Shown one piece after another: positions 26,027 to 35,238 of a DNA stretch of 64,000 nucleotides. Positions within the stretch are counted from its first letter, which is position 1, and each line of letters starts with the position of its first letter. Under the pieces are notes generated by a model, which searched no databases, was not told the DNA's origin, and saw only the letters and a list, made by a program, of their open reading frames with translations. The stretch is from assembly GCF_047200635.1 (NCBI RefSeq), contig NZ_JBJZOI010000007.1:175333-239332 (forward strand), given 5' to 3'. The stretch is from Saccharopolyspora_C sp047200635 (GTDB lineage: Bacteria; Actinomycetota; Actinomycetes; Mycobacteriales; Pseudonocardiaceae). The translations under genes were made by a program, and so were the position numbers.

Positions 26027-27166
26027 TCACAGGGGGACTTCCCAGGTGATCGTGGTGCCCGAGCGCGGCGAGGAGTGGGTGGTGCAGCGGCCACCGGCGG
26101 CGGCGGCGCGTTCCTCGAGGTGGCGGAGGCCGCGCTTGCTCACGTCGCGCGGGATGCCGCAGCCGTCGTCGACCACCTGCAACCGCAGCGACTCCGCCGA
26201 GCGGCGCACCCGCACCAGCACCGTCCGCGCCCCGGAGTGGCGCACCACGTTGGACAGCGCCTCCCGCAGGGCCGCCCGCGCGTGGTCGGCGAGCGCGACC
26301 GGGACGTCGCCCAGCTCGCCGCCGATCTCCAGCTTCGGCGGCCTGCCCAGCAGCTCCCCGGCGATCTGCACCTCGGACCGGATCGAGTCCGCCAGGTCCG
26401 GCACGTGCGCGGGGGTCTCCGGATCGGCCGAGCGCAGCGTGCGCACGGTGGCGCGGACCTCCGCGATGGTCTGGTCGAGCTGGTCCACGGTGTCCGTCAA
26501 CCGCGCCGAGTCCTCCTCGGTGAGCCGCCCGGCGAGCCTGCGGTCCAGCACCTCCAGCTGCATTCCCGCCGCGTAGAGGCGCTGCACGATCACGTCGTGC
26601 AGGTCCCGGGCGATGCGCTCCCGCTCCTGGTAGACGGCGATCCGCTCGCGCGCGGTGGAGCCCTCGGCGAGCACCAGGGCGAGGCCGGCCTGCGCGGCGA
26701 AACCGGTGAGCACGTCCACGGCGACCCGGGTGAAGGTGGGTGCCCCGCGCCGCCGGTAGACGGCGAGCGCGCCGAGCCTGCGCTCCCGAGTGCCGAAGGG
26801 GGCGACCGCGAAGGGTCCGTACACCCGCAGCGCGCTCGGCACGTACGGCGCGGTCAGCGGGTCGTCGATGAGGTCGTCCACCACGACGGGCACCCCGCTG
26901 CGGGCGACGCGGGCGGCCGCGGAGCGGGCGGAGAGCACCGCACCGACGGGATCCCCGGAGGCCTCCGGCTCGGCCGGGTAGGCGGCCTCCACGGTGAGCC
27001 TGCCGTCCTCAGCGCTCACCATGATCAGCCCGAGGTCGGCCTCGGCGAGGTCGGCGGCGCGGCGCACCACCATCGGCAGCACGGCGTCCGGGTCCTCGGC
27101 GGACAGCGCCGCCTTGGTGATCTCGGTGGAGCTGGCCAGCATGCGCCGGGCGAGTGCGGGATCCAT
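26027..27166 (-). CDS. GAF-domain sensor histidine kinase (DevS/NarX class)
   Basis: A 379-residue cytosolic kinase. A single GAF domain (about residues 20-165) is followed by the HisKA_3 dimerisation helix with H190 (RERIARDLHDVIVQRLYAAG). The HATPase domain comes next, with REALSNVVRHSGA (N box) and VVDDGCGIP (G box). Mycobacterial DevS has two GAF domains and a heme-binding His; here there is one GAF and no His or Cys anywhere before H190, so heme sensing is unlikely. Start chosen at the ATG at 27166; longer in-frame versions exist. Convergent with the regulator at 25235. Confidence 0.88.
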   Translation of the reverse strand: MDPALARRMLASSTEITKAALSAEDPDAVLPMVVRRAADLAEADLGLIMVSAEDGRLTVEAAYPAEPEASGDPVGAVLSARSAAARVARSGVPVVVDDLIDDPLTAPYVPSALRVYGPFAVAPFGTRERRLGALAVYRRRGAPTFTRVAVDVLTGFAAQAGLALVLAEGSTARERIAVYQERERIARDLHDVIVQRLYAAGMQLEVLDRRLAGRLTEEDSARLTDTVDQLDQTIAEVRATVRTLRSADPETPAHVPDLADSIRSEVQIAGELLGRPPKLEIGGELGDVPVALADHARAALREALSNVVRHSGARTVLVRVRRSAESLRLQVVDDGCGIPRDVSKRGLRHLEERAAAAGGRCTTHSSPRSGTTITWEVPL

Positions 27167-27244
27167 GACGGCTTCGAGGCTAGTCCGCCGCGCCCGGACG
27201 GGCCCGCACGGCGGCCGCTGGGTGTGACCGGTCGGACGCACGGG

Positions 27245-30200
27245 TCACCTCGCGGCCGGGACGGCGGCGCTGACGCGGCCGTCGCGGACGTGCAGCACCA
27301 GGTCGGCCCGCGCGGCCTCGTCCGGGCGGTGCGTCACGTGCAGCACGGTCCGGTCGGTCTCGGTGCGCAGCCGGTGCAGGAGCGCGGTCGCGGTCGGCAC
27401 GTCCAGGTGCGCGGTCGGTTCGTCGAGCAGCAGCGGGCCGGGGGCGAGCAGGGCGCGGGCGAGCGCGAGGCGTTGCGCCTCACCGCCCGAGAGCGCGGTG
27501 CCGCCCGCTCCGACGTGGTCGTCCAGCCGCTGCCGCCACCCGGGCAGCCCGGCCAGCTCCAGGGCCGCGCCGAGCCGCTGGTCGTCGGCGTCGGGCGCGG
27601 ACATCCGCAGGTTCTCCCGGACGGTGGTGGACACCAGCTGCGGTTCCTGCGGGCACCAGGCGGCCCGCTCGGGCAGCCGCGCGGTGCCGCGCTCGGCGGG
27701 CAGGAAGCCCAGCAGCAGCGCGAGCAGGGTGGACTTGCCGCTGCCGGACGGGCCGACGAGCGCGACGTGCGCACCGGGCGGCAGGTCGAGGTCGACACCG
27801 CGCAGCGCGGGTTCGGCGGAGCCGGGCCAGCGCACGTCCACGCCGCGCAGCACCGCGCCCCCGTCCGCGCTCGGCTCCGCGGCGACCGGTTCCGGCGCCG
27901 GAGCCGCGAGCAGCGGCGCGAGCCGCCCCTGGGCGGCGCGCAGGCCGCGCCACTGCTGCGCGGCGGGCGGCAGCACGGCGACCACCTCGGCGGCGGCGAG
28001 CGGGACGAGCGCGAGCAGCGGCGCGAGCTCGGGCGCCAGCCGTCCGGACGCCACCGCCCCGGCGGCCAGCCAGGTCCCGCCGAGCACCGCGACGCCGACC
28101 GCGAGGGTGCTCACCGCCGTGGCGGCCCCGGCGCCGAAAGCGGCGCGGCGGGCGCGGGCGGCGAGCCGGGCGTCGACGTCGGCGAGCTCCGCACGACGCG
28201 CGGCGTGCGCGCCGAAGGCGAGCAGCTCGGCCGCGCCGTCGAGCAGCGCCAGCACCCGGTCGGCGACGCGCCGCCGCCCCTCGGCGACGGCGGTGGTGGC
28301 CCGGCGCTCGGCCAGCAGCGCGGCGCCGGTGCCGCCGACCGCGGCGACCAGCAGCGCGCCCGCGAGCAGCGCCCCCGCCTCGGGCAGCACCAGGGCCTCC
28401 AGCACCACGGCGGCGGTCCCGACGAGCAGCGCGACCAGCGGCGGCAGCACCACCCGGGGGACGAGGTCGCGCACCGCGTCCACGTCGTCGACGAGCCGGG
28501 CGGTGCCGTCGCCTCGGCGGAGCCCGGCCGTGCGCGCCGGCCCGAGCCGCACCAGCGCGTCCCACAGCCGTGCCCGCAGCGCCCCCGCGAGCCGGAACGC
28601 GGCGTCGTGGGTGACGAGGCGCTCCGCGTAGCGCAGCGCGGCCCGGGACAGCGCGAAGGTCCGCACGCCGACGACGGCGACGGTGAGCACCAGCACCGGC
28701 GGCTGCTGCGAGGCGCGGGCGATGAGCCAGGCGGACGTCGCGGTGAGCGCCAGCCCGGCCAGCAGCGAGGCGGCGCCGAGCAGCACCCCGGCCCCGAGTC
28801 GCGGGGTGATCAGCTCGCGGATCCCGGCGCGCGGCGGGCGGGGCTCGGCCGTTCCGGCCGGGGCGGCCTCGGCCGGAGCGGCGGGTTCGGGTTCGGCGGC
28901 TTCCGCGCCGGGCCGGTGGCTGGCGAGCACGACGACGGCGCCGCGCGCGGCGGCGCGTTCGACCGCCGCGTCGACCTGCCGCGCGGTGCCCGGATCGAGG
29001 TGCGCGGTGGGCTCGTCGAGCAGCAGCACCCGGGCCGCTCCGCGCAGCCGCAGCAGGGCGCGGGCCACGGCGACCCGCTGCCGCTCCCCCGCCGAGAGCT
29101 CGTCCACCGGCCGGTCCCGCAGGTGTCCGGCGGCGGCCTCGGCGAGCGCCTCGGGGATCGCCTCGGCGGTGCCGGGCGGCTGGTCGGCCACCGCGAGCGC
29201 GAGTTCCTCGGCGGCGGTGCCGCCGGTGAACACCGGCCGCTGCGGCACCCAGGCGAGGTGTCGGCGCCAGGCCGCCGGATCGAACTCGGCCAGGTCGGTG
29301 CCCGCGTAGCTGATCGCACCGCGCTCGGGTCGGGTGAAGCCGAGCAGCACGCCGAAGGTGGTGGACTTGCCGCTGCCGCTGGGTCCGACGCCGTCGAAGC
29401 CGTCCAACCGCAGCACCTCGCCGGGCCGGGCGGTGAAGCCGAGCCCGTCCGGCGCGCGGGCGTCCCGGCGCCGCACGGCGAGGTCGCGCACCCGCAGCTC
29501 GCCCACCTCGCCGGGCGCGCCGCTCCCGCGCGGGACTCCGCCGGCCCCGGCCGCACCGGTGATGACCTCGTCCGCGCGGCGCACGGCTTCCACGCCGTCC
29601 TCGCTGGCGTGGTGGGCGGCCCCGGCGGCCCGCAGCGGCAGGTAGCACTCGGGCGCGAGCACCAGCACCAGCAGCCCGGTCGCGAGGTCCAGCTCACCGG
29701 AGACCAGCCGCAGCCCGATGCCGACGGCGACCAGCGCGACCGACAGCGAGGACAACAGCTCCAGGACCAGCGCGGACAGGAACGCGACCCGCAGCGTCGC
29801 CAGGGTGCCCCGCCGGTGCCGCTCGCCGACGTCGTGGACCACGGCGCGCTGCGCGGCGGCGCGGCGGAAGGCGGTGAGCACCGGCAGCGCGCGCACCAGC
29901 TCGTGCAGCTGCGCGGAGAGCCGCTGCGTCGCGTCGGCGGCCCGCGCGGTGCGCCGCTCGGTGTAGCGGCCGACGAGCCAGGCGAACAGCGGGATCAGCG
30001 GCACGGTGATCGCGATGACCAGCGCCGAAGCCGGATCGGACAGCAGGATCCAGCCCCCGGCCAGCAGCGGCACGACGGCGGCGGTGACCAGCGCGGGCAG
30101 GTACTTCGCGAAGAACGGGTCGAGCGCGTCGAGTCCCTTGGTGGCCAGCGCGGTGAGTTCGACGGGCCCGCGCTCGCGGATCCACTCCGGCCCGCAGTGT

Positions 30201-30499
30201 AGCGCGGCGTCCAGCAGCTTGGCCCGCAGCTCCTCCTTCGCCCCGGCGGCGGCCCGCGCCGAGGCGGACTCGACGGCCCAGCCGAGCGCGGCGCGCGCGG
30301 CGATCGCCCCGGCCAGCACCGCCAGCCACCCGCCGACGTCCGCGGTGCCCTCGGTGACGACGGCGGCGAGCGCGCTCGCCAGCGCCCAGGCCTGCACGAC
30401 CAGCGCGACCGCCTGCCCCGCGGCGAGCGCCCCGCCGACGGCCAGCGCGGTCCGCGCCGAGCGGGACAACCGGGGCAGCGCGCCCAGCGGCCCGCTCAC
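27245..30499 (-). CDS. cydDC: Fused CydD-CydC thiol-reductant ABC exporter
   Basis: A 1084-residue protein that joins both half-transporters needed to assemble cytochrome bd by exporting cysteine or glutathione. The first TM domain and NBD (Walker A GPSGSGKST, signature LSAGERQ, Walker B VLLLDEPTAHLD) occupy about residues 1-540. A Pro/Ala/Glu linker joins them to a second TM domain and NBD (GPSGSGKSTLL, LSGGEAQ, LLLDEPTAHLD). The first NBD has a small insertion, near-duplicated DG-F-DG-V, just before its Walker A. The GTG overlaps the cydB stop as GTGA. Fusions of this kind occur in other actinobacteria. Confidence 0.93.
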   Translation of the reverse strand: MSGPLGALPRLSRSARTALAVGGALAAGQAVALVVQAWALASALAAVVTEGTADVGGWLAVLAGAIAARAALGWAVESASARAAAGAKEELRAKLLDAALHCGPEWIRERGPVELTALATKGLDALDPFFAKYLPALVTAAVVPLLAGGWILLSDPASALVIAITVPLIPLFAWLVGRYTERRTARAADATQRLSAQLHELVRALPVLTAFRRAAAQRAVVHDVGERHRRGTLATLRVAFLSALVLELLSSLSVALVAVGIGLRLVSGELDLATGLLVLVLAPECYLPLRAAGAAHHASEDGVEAVRRADEVITGAAGAGGVPRGSGAPGEVGELRVRDLAVRRRDARAPDGLGFTARPGEVLRLDGFDGVGPSGSGKSTTFGVLLGFTRPERGAISYAGTDLAEFDPAAWRRHLAWVPQRPVFTGGTAAEELALAVADQPPGTAEAIPEALAEAAAGHLRDRPVDELSAGERQRVAVARALLRLRGAARVLLLDEPTAHLDPGTARQVDAAVERAAARGAVVVLASHRPGAEAAEPEPAAPAEAAPAGTAEPRPPRAGIRELITPRLGAGVLLGAASLLAGLALTATSAWLIARASQQPPVLVLTVAVVGVRTFALSRAALRYAERLVTHDAAFRLAGALRARLWDALVRLGPARTAGLRRGDGTARLVDDVDAVRDLVPRVVLPPLVALLVGTAAVVLEALVLPEAGALLAGALLVAAVGGTGAALLAERRATTAVAEGRRRVADRVLALLDGAAELLAFGAHAARRAELADVDARLAARARRAAFGAGAATAVSTLAVGVAVLGGTWLAAGAVASGRLAPELAPLLALVPLAAAEVVAVLPPAAQQWRGLRAAQGRLAPLLAAPAPEPVAAEPSADGGAVLRGVDVRWPGSAEPALRGVDLDLPPGAHVALVGPSGSGKSTLLALLLGFLPAERGTARLPERAAWCPQEPQLVSTTVRENLRMSAPDADDQRLGAALELAGLPGWRQRLDDHVGAGGTALSGGEAQRLALARALLAPGPLLLDEPTAHLDVPTATALLHRLRTETDRTVLHVTHRPDEAARADLVLHVRDGRVSAAVPAAR

Positions 30500-31503
30500 G
30501 GCGCGTGCACCGGCGGGATGTGGTGGGCGCCGATGCGCTTGCGGAACACCCAGTAGGTCCAGGCCTGGTAGACCAGCACGGCCGGGGTGCCGAACGCGGC
30601 GACCCAGGTGATGACGGTGAGGGTGTACGGGCTGGAGGCCGTCTCGGCGATCGACAGCGACCAGGCCGGGTCCAGCGTGGACGGCAGCACGTTCGGCCAC
30701 AGCGAGCCGAACAGGGCCACCACCGCTCCGGCGAGCGCGACGCCCTGGAGCGCGAAGGCCTGTCCCTCCCGCCGAGAGCGCATCCGGACGATCCCGGCCA
30801 GCGCCGCGAGCACCGCGACGCCCAGCGGCGCCCAGGTCCAGGCGTGCCCCTCGGTGAGCTGGGCCCACAGCAGCAGGCCGATCACCGGCAGCAGCAGCGG
30901 GACGCCGAAGCGCAGCGCGAACAGCCGCGCCCGCTCCCGCACCTCACCAGCGGTCTTGAGCGAGAGGAACACCGCGCCGTGCAGGAAGGCGAAGCCCCAC
31001 ACCGCGAGCGCGCCCAGCACCGTCGCCGCCGACAGCACCACCTGGGGCCCGCCGACGCGGTCCCCGTTCGCGTCCAGCGGCAGGCCGAACACGCTGGCCG
31101 AGAGCACCAGGCCGACCATCATCGGCGCCACCCAGGAGGCGAGGACGATCACCGCGTCCCAGGTGCGCCGCCAGCGCGCGGTGTCCACCTTGCCCCGGTA
31201 CTCGAAGGCGACACCGCGCCCGATGAGCATCAGCAGCAGCACGAGCAGCGGCAGGTAGGCGGTGCTGAACAGCGAGGCGTACCAGCCCGGGAAGGCGGCG
31301 AAGGTGGCGCCGCCCGCGACGATCAGCCACACCTCGTTGCCGTCCCAGACGGGACCGATCGTGTTGATCAGGACCCGGCGCTCGCGCTCGTCGCGCCCCA
31401 GGATCGGCAGCAGCATCCCCACGCCGAAGTCGAAGCCCTCCAGGAACAGGTAGCCCAGCCACAGCGCGGCGATCAGGGCGAACCAGAAGGTGGGCAGGTC
31501 CAT
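30496..31503 (-). CDS. cydB: Cytochrome bd oxidase subunit II
   Basis: A 335-residue, eight-TM subunit of the high-affinity terminal quinol oxidase. The start MDLPTFWFALIAALWLGY is the family signature and is preceded by GGAG at 7 bases, so I prefer 31503 over the ATG four codons upstream. GNEVWLIVAGGATFAAFP and FAFLHGAVFLSLKT are conserved CydB segments. It lies 28 bases after cydA and overlaps cydDC by 4 bases, giving a coherent cydA-cydB-cydDC operon. Confidence 0.96.
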   Translation of the reverse strand: MDLPTFWFALIAALWLGYLFLEGFDFGVGMLLPILGRDERERRVLINTIGPVWDGNEVWLIVAGGATFAAFPGWYASLFSTAYLPLLVLLLMLIGRGVAFEYRGKVDTARWRRTWDAVIVLASWVAPMMVGLVLSASVFGLPLDANGDRVGGPQVVLSAATVLGALAVWGFAFLHGAVFLSLKTAGEVRERARLFALRFGVPLLLPVIGLLLWAQLTEGHAWTWAPLGVAVLAALAGIVRMRSRREGQAFALQGVALAGAVVALFGSLWPNVLPSTLDPAWSLSIAETASSPYTLTVITWVAAFGTPAVLVYQAWTYWVFRKRIGAHHIPPVHAP

Positions 31504-31531
31504 CGCGTTCTCCATCGGTTCGGCGAGCGCC

Positions 31532-33019
31532 TCAGTAGGCGAACGACAGCACGTCCTCGGACTTGTCGTCCGGTGGTGGTTCGTGCGGCATCGCGGCGTC
31601 CACCCCGGCGCGGACGTAGCGCACGATCAGGAAGATCTCCACGCAGGCCAGCACGCCGTACACGGCGGTGAGCCCGATCAGCGAGGTCAGCATCTCCCCC
31701 GGCGTCACCCCGGAGGACACGGCCGAGGCGGTGTACATCCACACCCCGTCCACCCCGGACGGGTTCGGGTTGGGGGCGACGACGAAGGGCTGGCGGCCGA
31801 GCTCGGTGAAGATCCAGCCGAAGACGTTGCCCAGGAACGGGGTCGCGATGCCCGCCACCGCCAGCGGCCCCCACCAGCGGCCCTTCGGGAAGCGCCCGCC
31901 GCGGGTGAACCACAGGACGGCGACGGCGCCGAGAGCCGCGAGACCGCCGAAGCCGATCATGAACCGGAAGCCCCAGTAGGTCGCGGGGAGGTTCGGCACG
32001 TAGTCGATCGGCTGCCCGGCGAACTGCCCGAGCCGGGCGTCGTCGGGGTAGTGCGTGCCGTAGGCCTCCTGGTACTGCGGCACCAGCGCCTGCACGCCCT
32101 CGACCTCGCTGGTGAAGTCCCCGTTGGCCAGGTAGGACAGGATGTAGGGAACGGTGAAGCTCTTGACGTCCTCGCAGTTCTGCCGCCCCACGTCGCCGTA
32201 GGCGAAGATCGAGAAGCTGGCGGGCGCCTCGCTGTGGCACAGCGCCTCGGCGGAGGCCATCTTCATCGGCTGCTGCTCGAACATGAGCTTGCCCTGCACG
32301 TCACCGGAGAGCGCGAGCCCCGCGAAGGCGACCACCCCGACCCAGGCGCCGAGCCGCATCGAGCCGTGCCAGAGCTTGCGGTCCGGGTCGTCGGTCTTGC
32401 GCCGGGCGAGCTTGAAGGCGGCGATGCCGATGAGGAACGCCCCGGCGACGGCGAAGCAGCCGAAGATCGTGTGCGGGAACGCGGCGAGCACCGTGCTGTT
32501 GGTCATCACGGCCCAGATCGAGTTCAGCCGGGGCCGTCCGTCGACGACCTCGACGCCGACCGGGTGCTGCATCCAGGAGTTCGCGGCCAGGATGAAGTAC
32601 GCGGAGGCGACGGTGGCCAGCGAGAAGGCCCACGCGCAGGCCAGGTGCACGCCCTTCGGCAGCCGGTCCCAGCCGAAGATCCACAGGCCGAGGAAGACGG
32701 ACTCGACGAAGAACGCGACGATGCCCTCCATCGCCAGCGGGGCGCCGAACACGTCGCCGACGAAGCGGGAGTACTCGCTCCAGGCCATGCCGAACTGGAA
32801 CTCCTGCACGATCCCGGTGACCACGCCCATCGCGAAGTTGATCATCATCAACTTCCCCCAGAAGCGGGTCATCCGGAGGTACCGCTCGTCGCCGGTGCGC
32901 CACCACGCGGTCTGCATCCCGGCGACCAGCAGGGACAGCCCGATCGTCAGCGGCACCATGAGGAAGTGGTAGACGGTCGTGATCCCGAACTGCCACCGGG
33001 CGATGTCGAGGAGTTCCAC
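31532..33019 (-). CDS. cydA: Cytochrome bd oxidase subunit I
   Basis: A 495-residue quinol oxidase subunit that carries the hemes. The start is typical (ARWQFGITTVYHFLMVPLTIG), with heme ligand His18, and GRQNCEDVK and PATYWGFRFMIGFG are conserved further on. The Q-loop is of the short type, judging by length. It is the first gene of the cyd operon, which supports respiration at low oxygen. Two DevR-box-like palindromes lie 59-95 bases upstream of the GTG. No classic Rex or FNR site was recognised. Confidence 0.97.
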   Translation of the reverse strand: MELLDIARWQFGITTVYHFLMVPLTIGLSLLVAGMQTAWWRTGDERYLRMTRFWGKLMMINFAMGVVTGIVQEFQFGMAWSEYSRFVGDVFGAPLAMEGIVAFFVESVFLGLWIFGWDRLPKGVHLACAWAFSLATVASAYFILAANSWMQHPVGVEVVDGRPRLNSIWAVMTNSTVLAAFPHTIFGCFAVAGAFLIGIAAFKLARRKTDDPDRKLWHGSMRLGAWVGVVAFAGLALSGDVQGKLMFEQQPMKMASAEALCHSEAPASFSIFAYGDVGRQNCEDVKSFTVPYILSYLANGDFTSEVEGVQALVPQYQEAYGTHYPDDARLGQFAGQPIDYVPNLPATYWGFRFMIGFGGLAALGAVAVLWFTRGGRFPKGRWWGPLAVAGIATPFLGNVFGWIFTELGRQPFVVAPNPNPSGVDGVWMYTASAVSSGVTPGEMLTSLIGLTAVYGVLACVEIFLIVRYVRAGVDAAMPHEPPPDDKSEDVLSFAY

Positions 33020-33077
33020 GCGGCCAGTCTGCCGGTGCGGACCGCCCCGGGCTCAGGGGCGCCCGTCCCGCCCGGCC

Positions 33078-33091
33078 GGGACCGAAGTCCC
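33078..33091. promoter_or_regulatory. DevR-box-like palindrome 1 upstream of cydA
   Basis: GGGACCGAAGTCCC agrees with the DosR/DevR core GGGACTWWAGTCCC at 12 of 14 positions. It is 59 bases upstream of the cydA GTG and paired with a second site 23 bases further out. Confidence 0.6.
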
Positions 33092-33100
33092 CCCTCGACC

Positions 33101-33114
33101 AGGACCTTCGTCCC
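33101..33114. promoter_or_regulatory. DevR-box-like palindrome 2 upstream of cydA
   Basis: AGGACCTTCGTCCC matches the DevR core GGGACTWWAGTCCC at 11 of 14 positions. Its centre is 23 bases from that of site 1, about two helical turns, the kind of pairing seen for DevR-activated promoters. Confidence 0.5.
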
Positions 33115-33175
33115 GGACCACCGCGCGGCCGCGCACCTTTCTACCAAGCCGGTGCGCGGATCGGAACCCTCGTCG

Positions 33176-33343
33176 TCAGCGCGGCCCCGGGAGCATCTCG
33201 CGCTGCACCCCGAGCTCAGCGGGCGGCGCCGGGGACGGTGCCCGCTCCGCCTCGGCCACCGCGCCGATCCAGCCACCGACGACCAGCCCGGATCCCAGGA
33301 CGAAGGCGATGGCGTGGCGAACCGCGGTCCTCTCGTCGCTCAT
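33176..33343 (-). CDS. Small single-pass membrane protein
   Basis: A 55-residue ORF with one hydrophobic segment (about residues 9-27, AIAFVLGSGLVVGGWIGAV) and a Pro-rich tail. GAGGGGAG precedes the ATG at 33343 with ideal spacing, which is the main reason to believe it. It is not a recognised CydX. It lies between the IclR gene and the cyd promoter region on the same strand. Function is unknown. Confidence 0.55.
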   Translation of the reverse strand: MSDERTAVRHAIAFVLGSGLVVGGWIGAVAEAERAPSPAPPAELGVQREMLPGPR

Positions 33344-33415
33344 GCGCGCTCCCCTCTTCGCGACGTCCCCGCCCATGATCCTGCAATCGCCTTCGGCGGG
33401 TCCGGGGCGGGGTGC

Positions 33416-34114
33416 TCAGCGGAGCGCGACGGCGACCGCGCGGGCGGCCTCGGCCACCAGCGGGCCGATCTCCTCGCCGTCCAGCGGCTCCAGCGACACG
33501 ACGCCCACGCTGGCGCGCAGGCCCGGCACACCGCGCACCGGCGCCGCCACGCCGCAGGCGCCGGCGTGCAGCTCGCCGTTGCTGACCACCCAGCGCGGCC
33601 CGGAGGGCGGCAGGTCCACCGCGCGCCCCGCGGCCCCGCGCCGCACCGGATGACGGGTCCCCACCCGGTAGGAGACGTGGTAGGTCGTCCAGGACGGCTC
33701 GACGACGGCGACGGCCTGCGCCTCGGAACCGTCCGCCACCGTCAGGTGCACCGTCGCGCCCACCTGCTCGGCCAGCCCGCGCAGCGCGGGCAGCGCGGCG
33801 AACCGCAGTTGCGGAAGCACCCGCCCGGCCACCCACAGCACCCCGAGCCCGAGCCGCACCCGGGTTCCCTCGCGCCGCACCAGCCCGCGCGCCTGGAGGG
33901 GGCCGAGCAGCCGGTACACGGCGGCCCGGCTCACCCCGACCGTCGTGGCGAGATCGCTGATGGTGGGCGCGGCGCCGTCCGCCTCGGCGACGGCCTGGAG
34001 CAGGCTCAACCCGCGCTCCAGGGTCAGCGAGGTCTCCTTGGCCGGGGCGGCGTCGTCCCGGCCGCGCGGCCGGTGCGGCAGCGGGGCCCGAGCGGGATCG
34101 GTCGGTCGGGCCAC
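33416..34114 (-). CDS. IclR-family transcriptional regulator
   Basis: A 232-residue regulator. The winged helix-turn-helix (about residues 28-90: LTLERGLSLLQAVAEAD, ISDLATTVGVSRAAVYRLLGPLQARGLV) is followed by the IclR effector domain with VEPSWTTYHVSYRVGTRHPVRRGAAGRA. GGAGGTG precedes the GTG. Members usually respond to aromatic or small organic acids. No catabolic operon adjoins it, and the target and effector are unknown. Confidence 0.9.
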   Translation of the reverse strand: MARPTDPARAPLPHRPRGRDDAAPAKETSLTLERGLSLLQAVAEADGAAPTISDLATTVGVSRAAVYRLLGPLQARGLVRREGTRVRLGLGVLWVAGRVLPQLRFAALPALRGLAEQVGATVHLTVADGSEAQAVAVVEPSWTTYHVSYRVGTRHPVRRGAAGRAVDLPPSGPRWVVSNGELHAGACGVAAPVRGVPGLRASVGVVSLEPLDGEEIGPLVAEAARAVAVALR

Positions 34115-34305
34115 CGGTCACCTCCAGGTCGCGGACAGCACCGTGCCCGTCACCTCGCTGAGGCCGACCACCGAACCGTCCGGTCCGGGCGCGGTTCCCC
34201 CGAGTGTGACCCGATCTCCGCCCCGGAGGAAGGTCCGCTGCCGCACCTGCCCCCGGGACTGGCAGCGGGGCGCTTCGTGCGCGCCTCCCCGGCCGCGCCG
34301 CCATA

Positions 34306-35238
34306 CTAGAACGTGCGTTCGAGTGATCGCCGGTAGTGGGCGGGGCCGACCTCCGCCGGCACCTGTGCGAGTCGCCATGCGGCGTAGTCGCGGGCGAGGC
34401 GGGCTCTGTGGTGCAGTCCGGGGCCGGTGCGGGTGCTCGTCCAGTGCGTCCACATGCCCGCGAGGTAGACGGCGAACGCGGTCAGGTGCGCATCGTCGGC
34501 GCCCCGCAACCCCGTCAAGTGGGCGCGCGCCCACGCTTCGGCAGCGGCGGGTTCGTGCCCGGCTTCGATCAGCCGGAGCACGACGAACGCGGGGTCGACC
34601 CACGCCGCCCCCGAGCCGGGGAACGCCCAGTCGATCACCCGAGCGGGACCGTCACCGATGAGGATCTGATCCCCGTGCAAGTCGGCGTGCACGAGCCGGT
34701 CACCGTCGGCCAGCAGCGGGAATGTCGCGCACCACCGGGCCGCATCGACGAGGTCCCATCCTTCGACCAGTTCAGGCGCGTCGGCGTCGAGCCGCCCCCA
34801 CCAATCGACGGCGCCGAACCGCGTCCGCAACGGCCGTGCGTCGTCGCCGGGACGAGCCCCGATCCGGTTGACCACGTCGGCCACGACCGACAGGTCAGGC
34901 GATCCGGGGCTCAGGTCGGCCGGACGGCCGGCCAGGTACTCGAACCCGACGACGAGCCAGTCCCCGAGGTCTTCGGCGAACAGCACGGCGGGTGCCAAGC
35001 CGCCGGTGAGCGTGCCGGTGGTGATCTCGTTGCGCAGGTGGCGCATCCGTGGGCTGACGCCTTCGACTCCCTTGACGAACACGCGCCCGGCGGCGGTGTC
35101 GAGCACTGCGGCGAGGTCGCTGCCGCGCCCGTTGGTGATCTCGGCAGCGGACGAGACCGGGCCGACGTGCCCCCGCACGGCCCCCCGAACCTCGTCGGGG
35201 AGTTCCTGCCAGGTGGTCACGTCGGCCCCTTCGATCAC
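34306..35238 (-). CDS. Aminoglycoside phosphotransferase-fold kinase
   Basis: A 310-residue APH-family small-molecule kinase. The catalytic loop is LVHADLHGDQILIGDG: the Brenner-type HxD is present but the residue five after the catalytic Asp is Gln instead of Asn. DWAFPGSG supplies the metal-binding Asp. The N-lobe has AGRVFVKGVEG with the ATP-binding Lys. The GTG overlaps the upstream GRDP-like stop as GTGA. Real antibiotic resistance is not implied; many actinomycete homologues are of unknown substrate. Part of the accessory block. Confidence 0.8.
   Translation of the reverse strand: MIEGADVTTWQELPDEVRGAVRGHVGPVSSAAEITNGRGSDLAAVLDTAAGRVFVKGVEGVSPRMRHLRNEITTGTLTGGLAPAVLFAEDLGDWLVVGFEYLAGRPADLSPGSPDLSVVADVVNRIGARPGDDARPLRTRFGAVDWWGRLDADAPELVEGWDLVDAARWCATFPLLADGDRLVHADLHGDQILIGDGPARVIDWAFPGSGAAWVDPAFVVLRLIEAGHEPAAAEAWARAHLTGLRGADDAHLTAFAVYLAGMWTHWTSTRTGPGLHHRARLARDYAAWRLAQVPAEVGPAHYRRSLERTF

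Noticed and set aside
26075..30202. 1375-codon plus-strand frame opposite the kinase and cydDC
   Set aside because: Repetitive Gly/Arg/Gln/His composition without domains; lies over two well-supported minus-strand genes.
34118..34603. Minus-strand ORF between the IclR and kinase genes
   Set aside because: Overlaps the 3' end of the kinase gene in another frame and has no family pattern.
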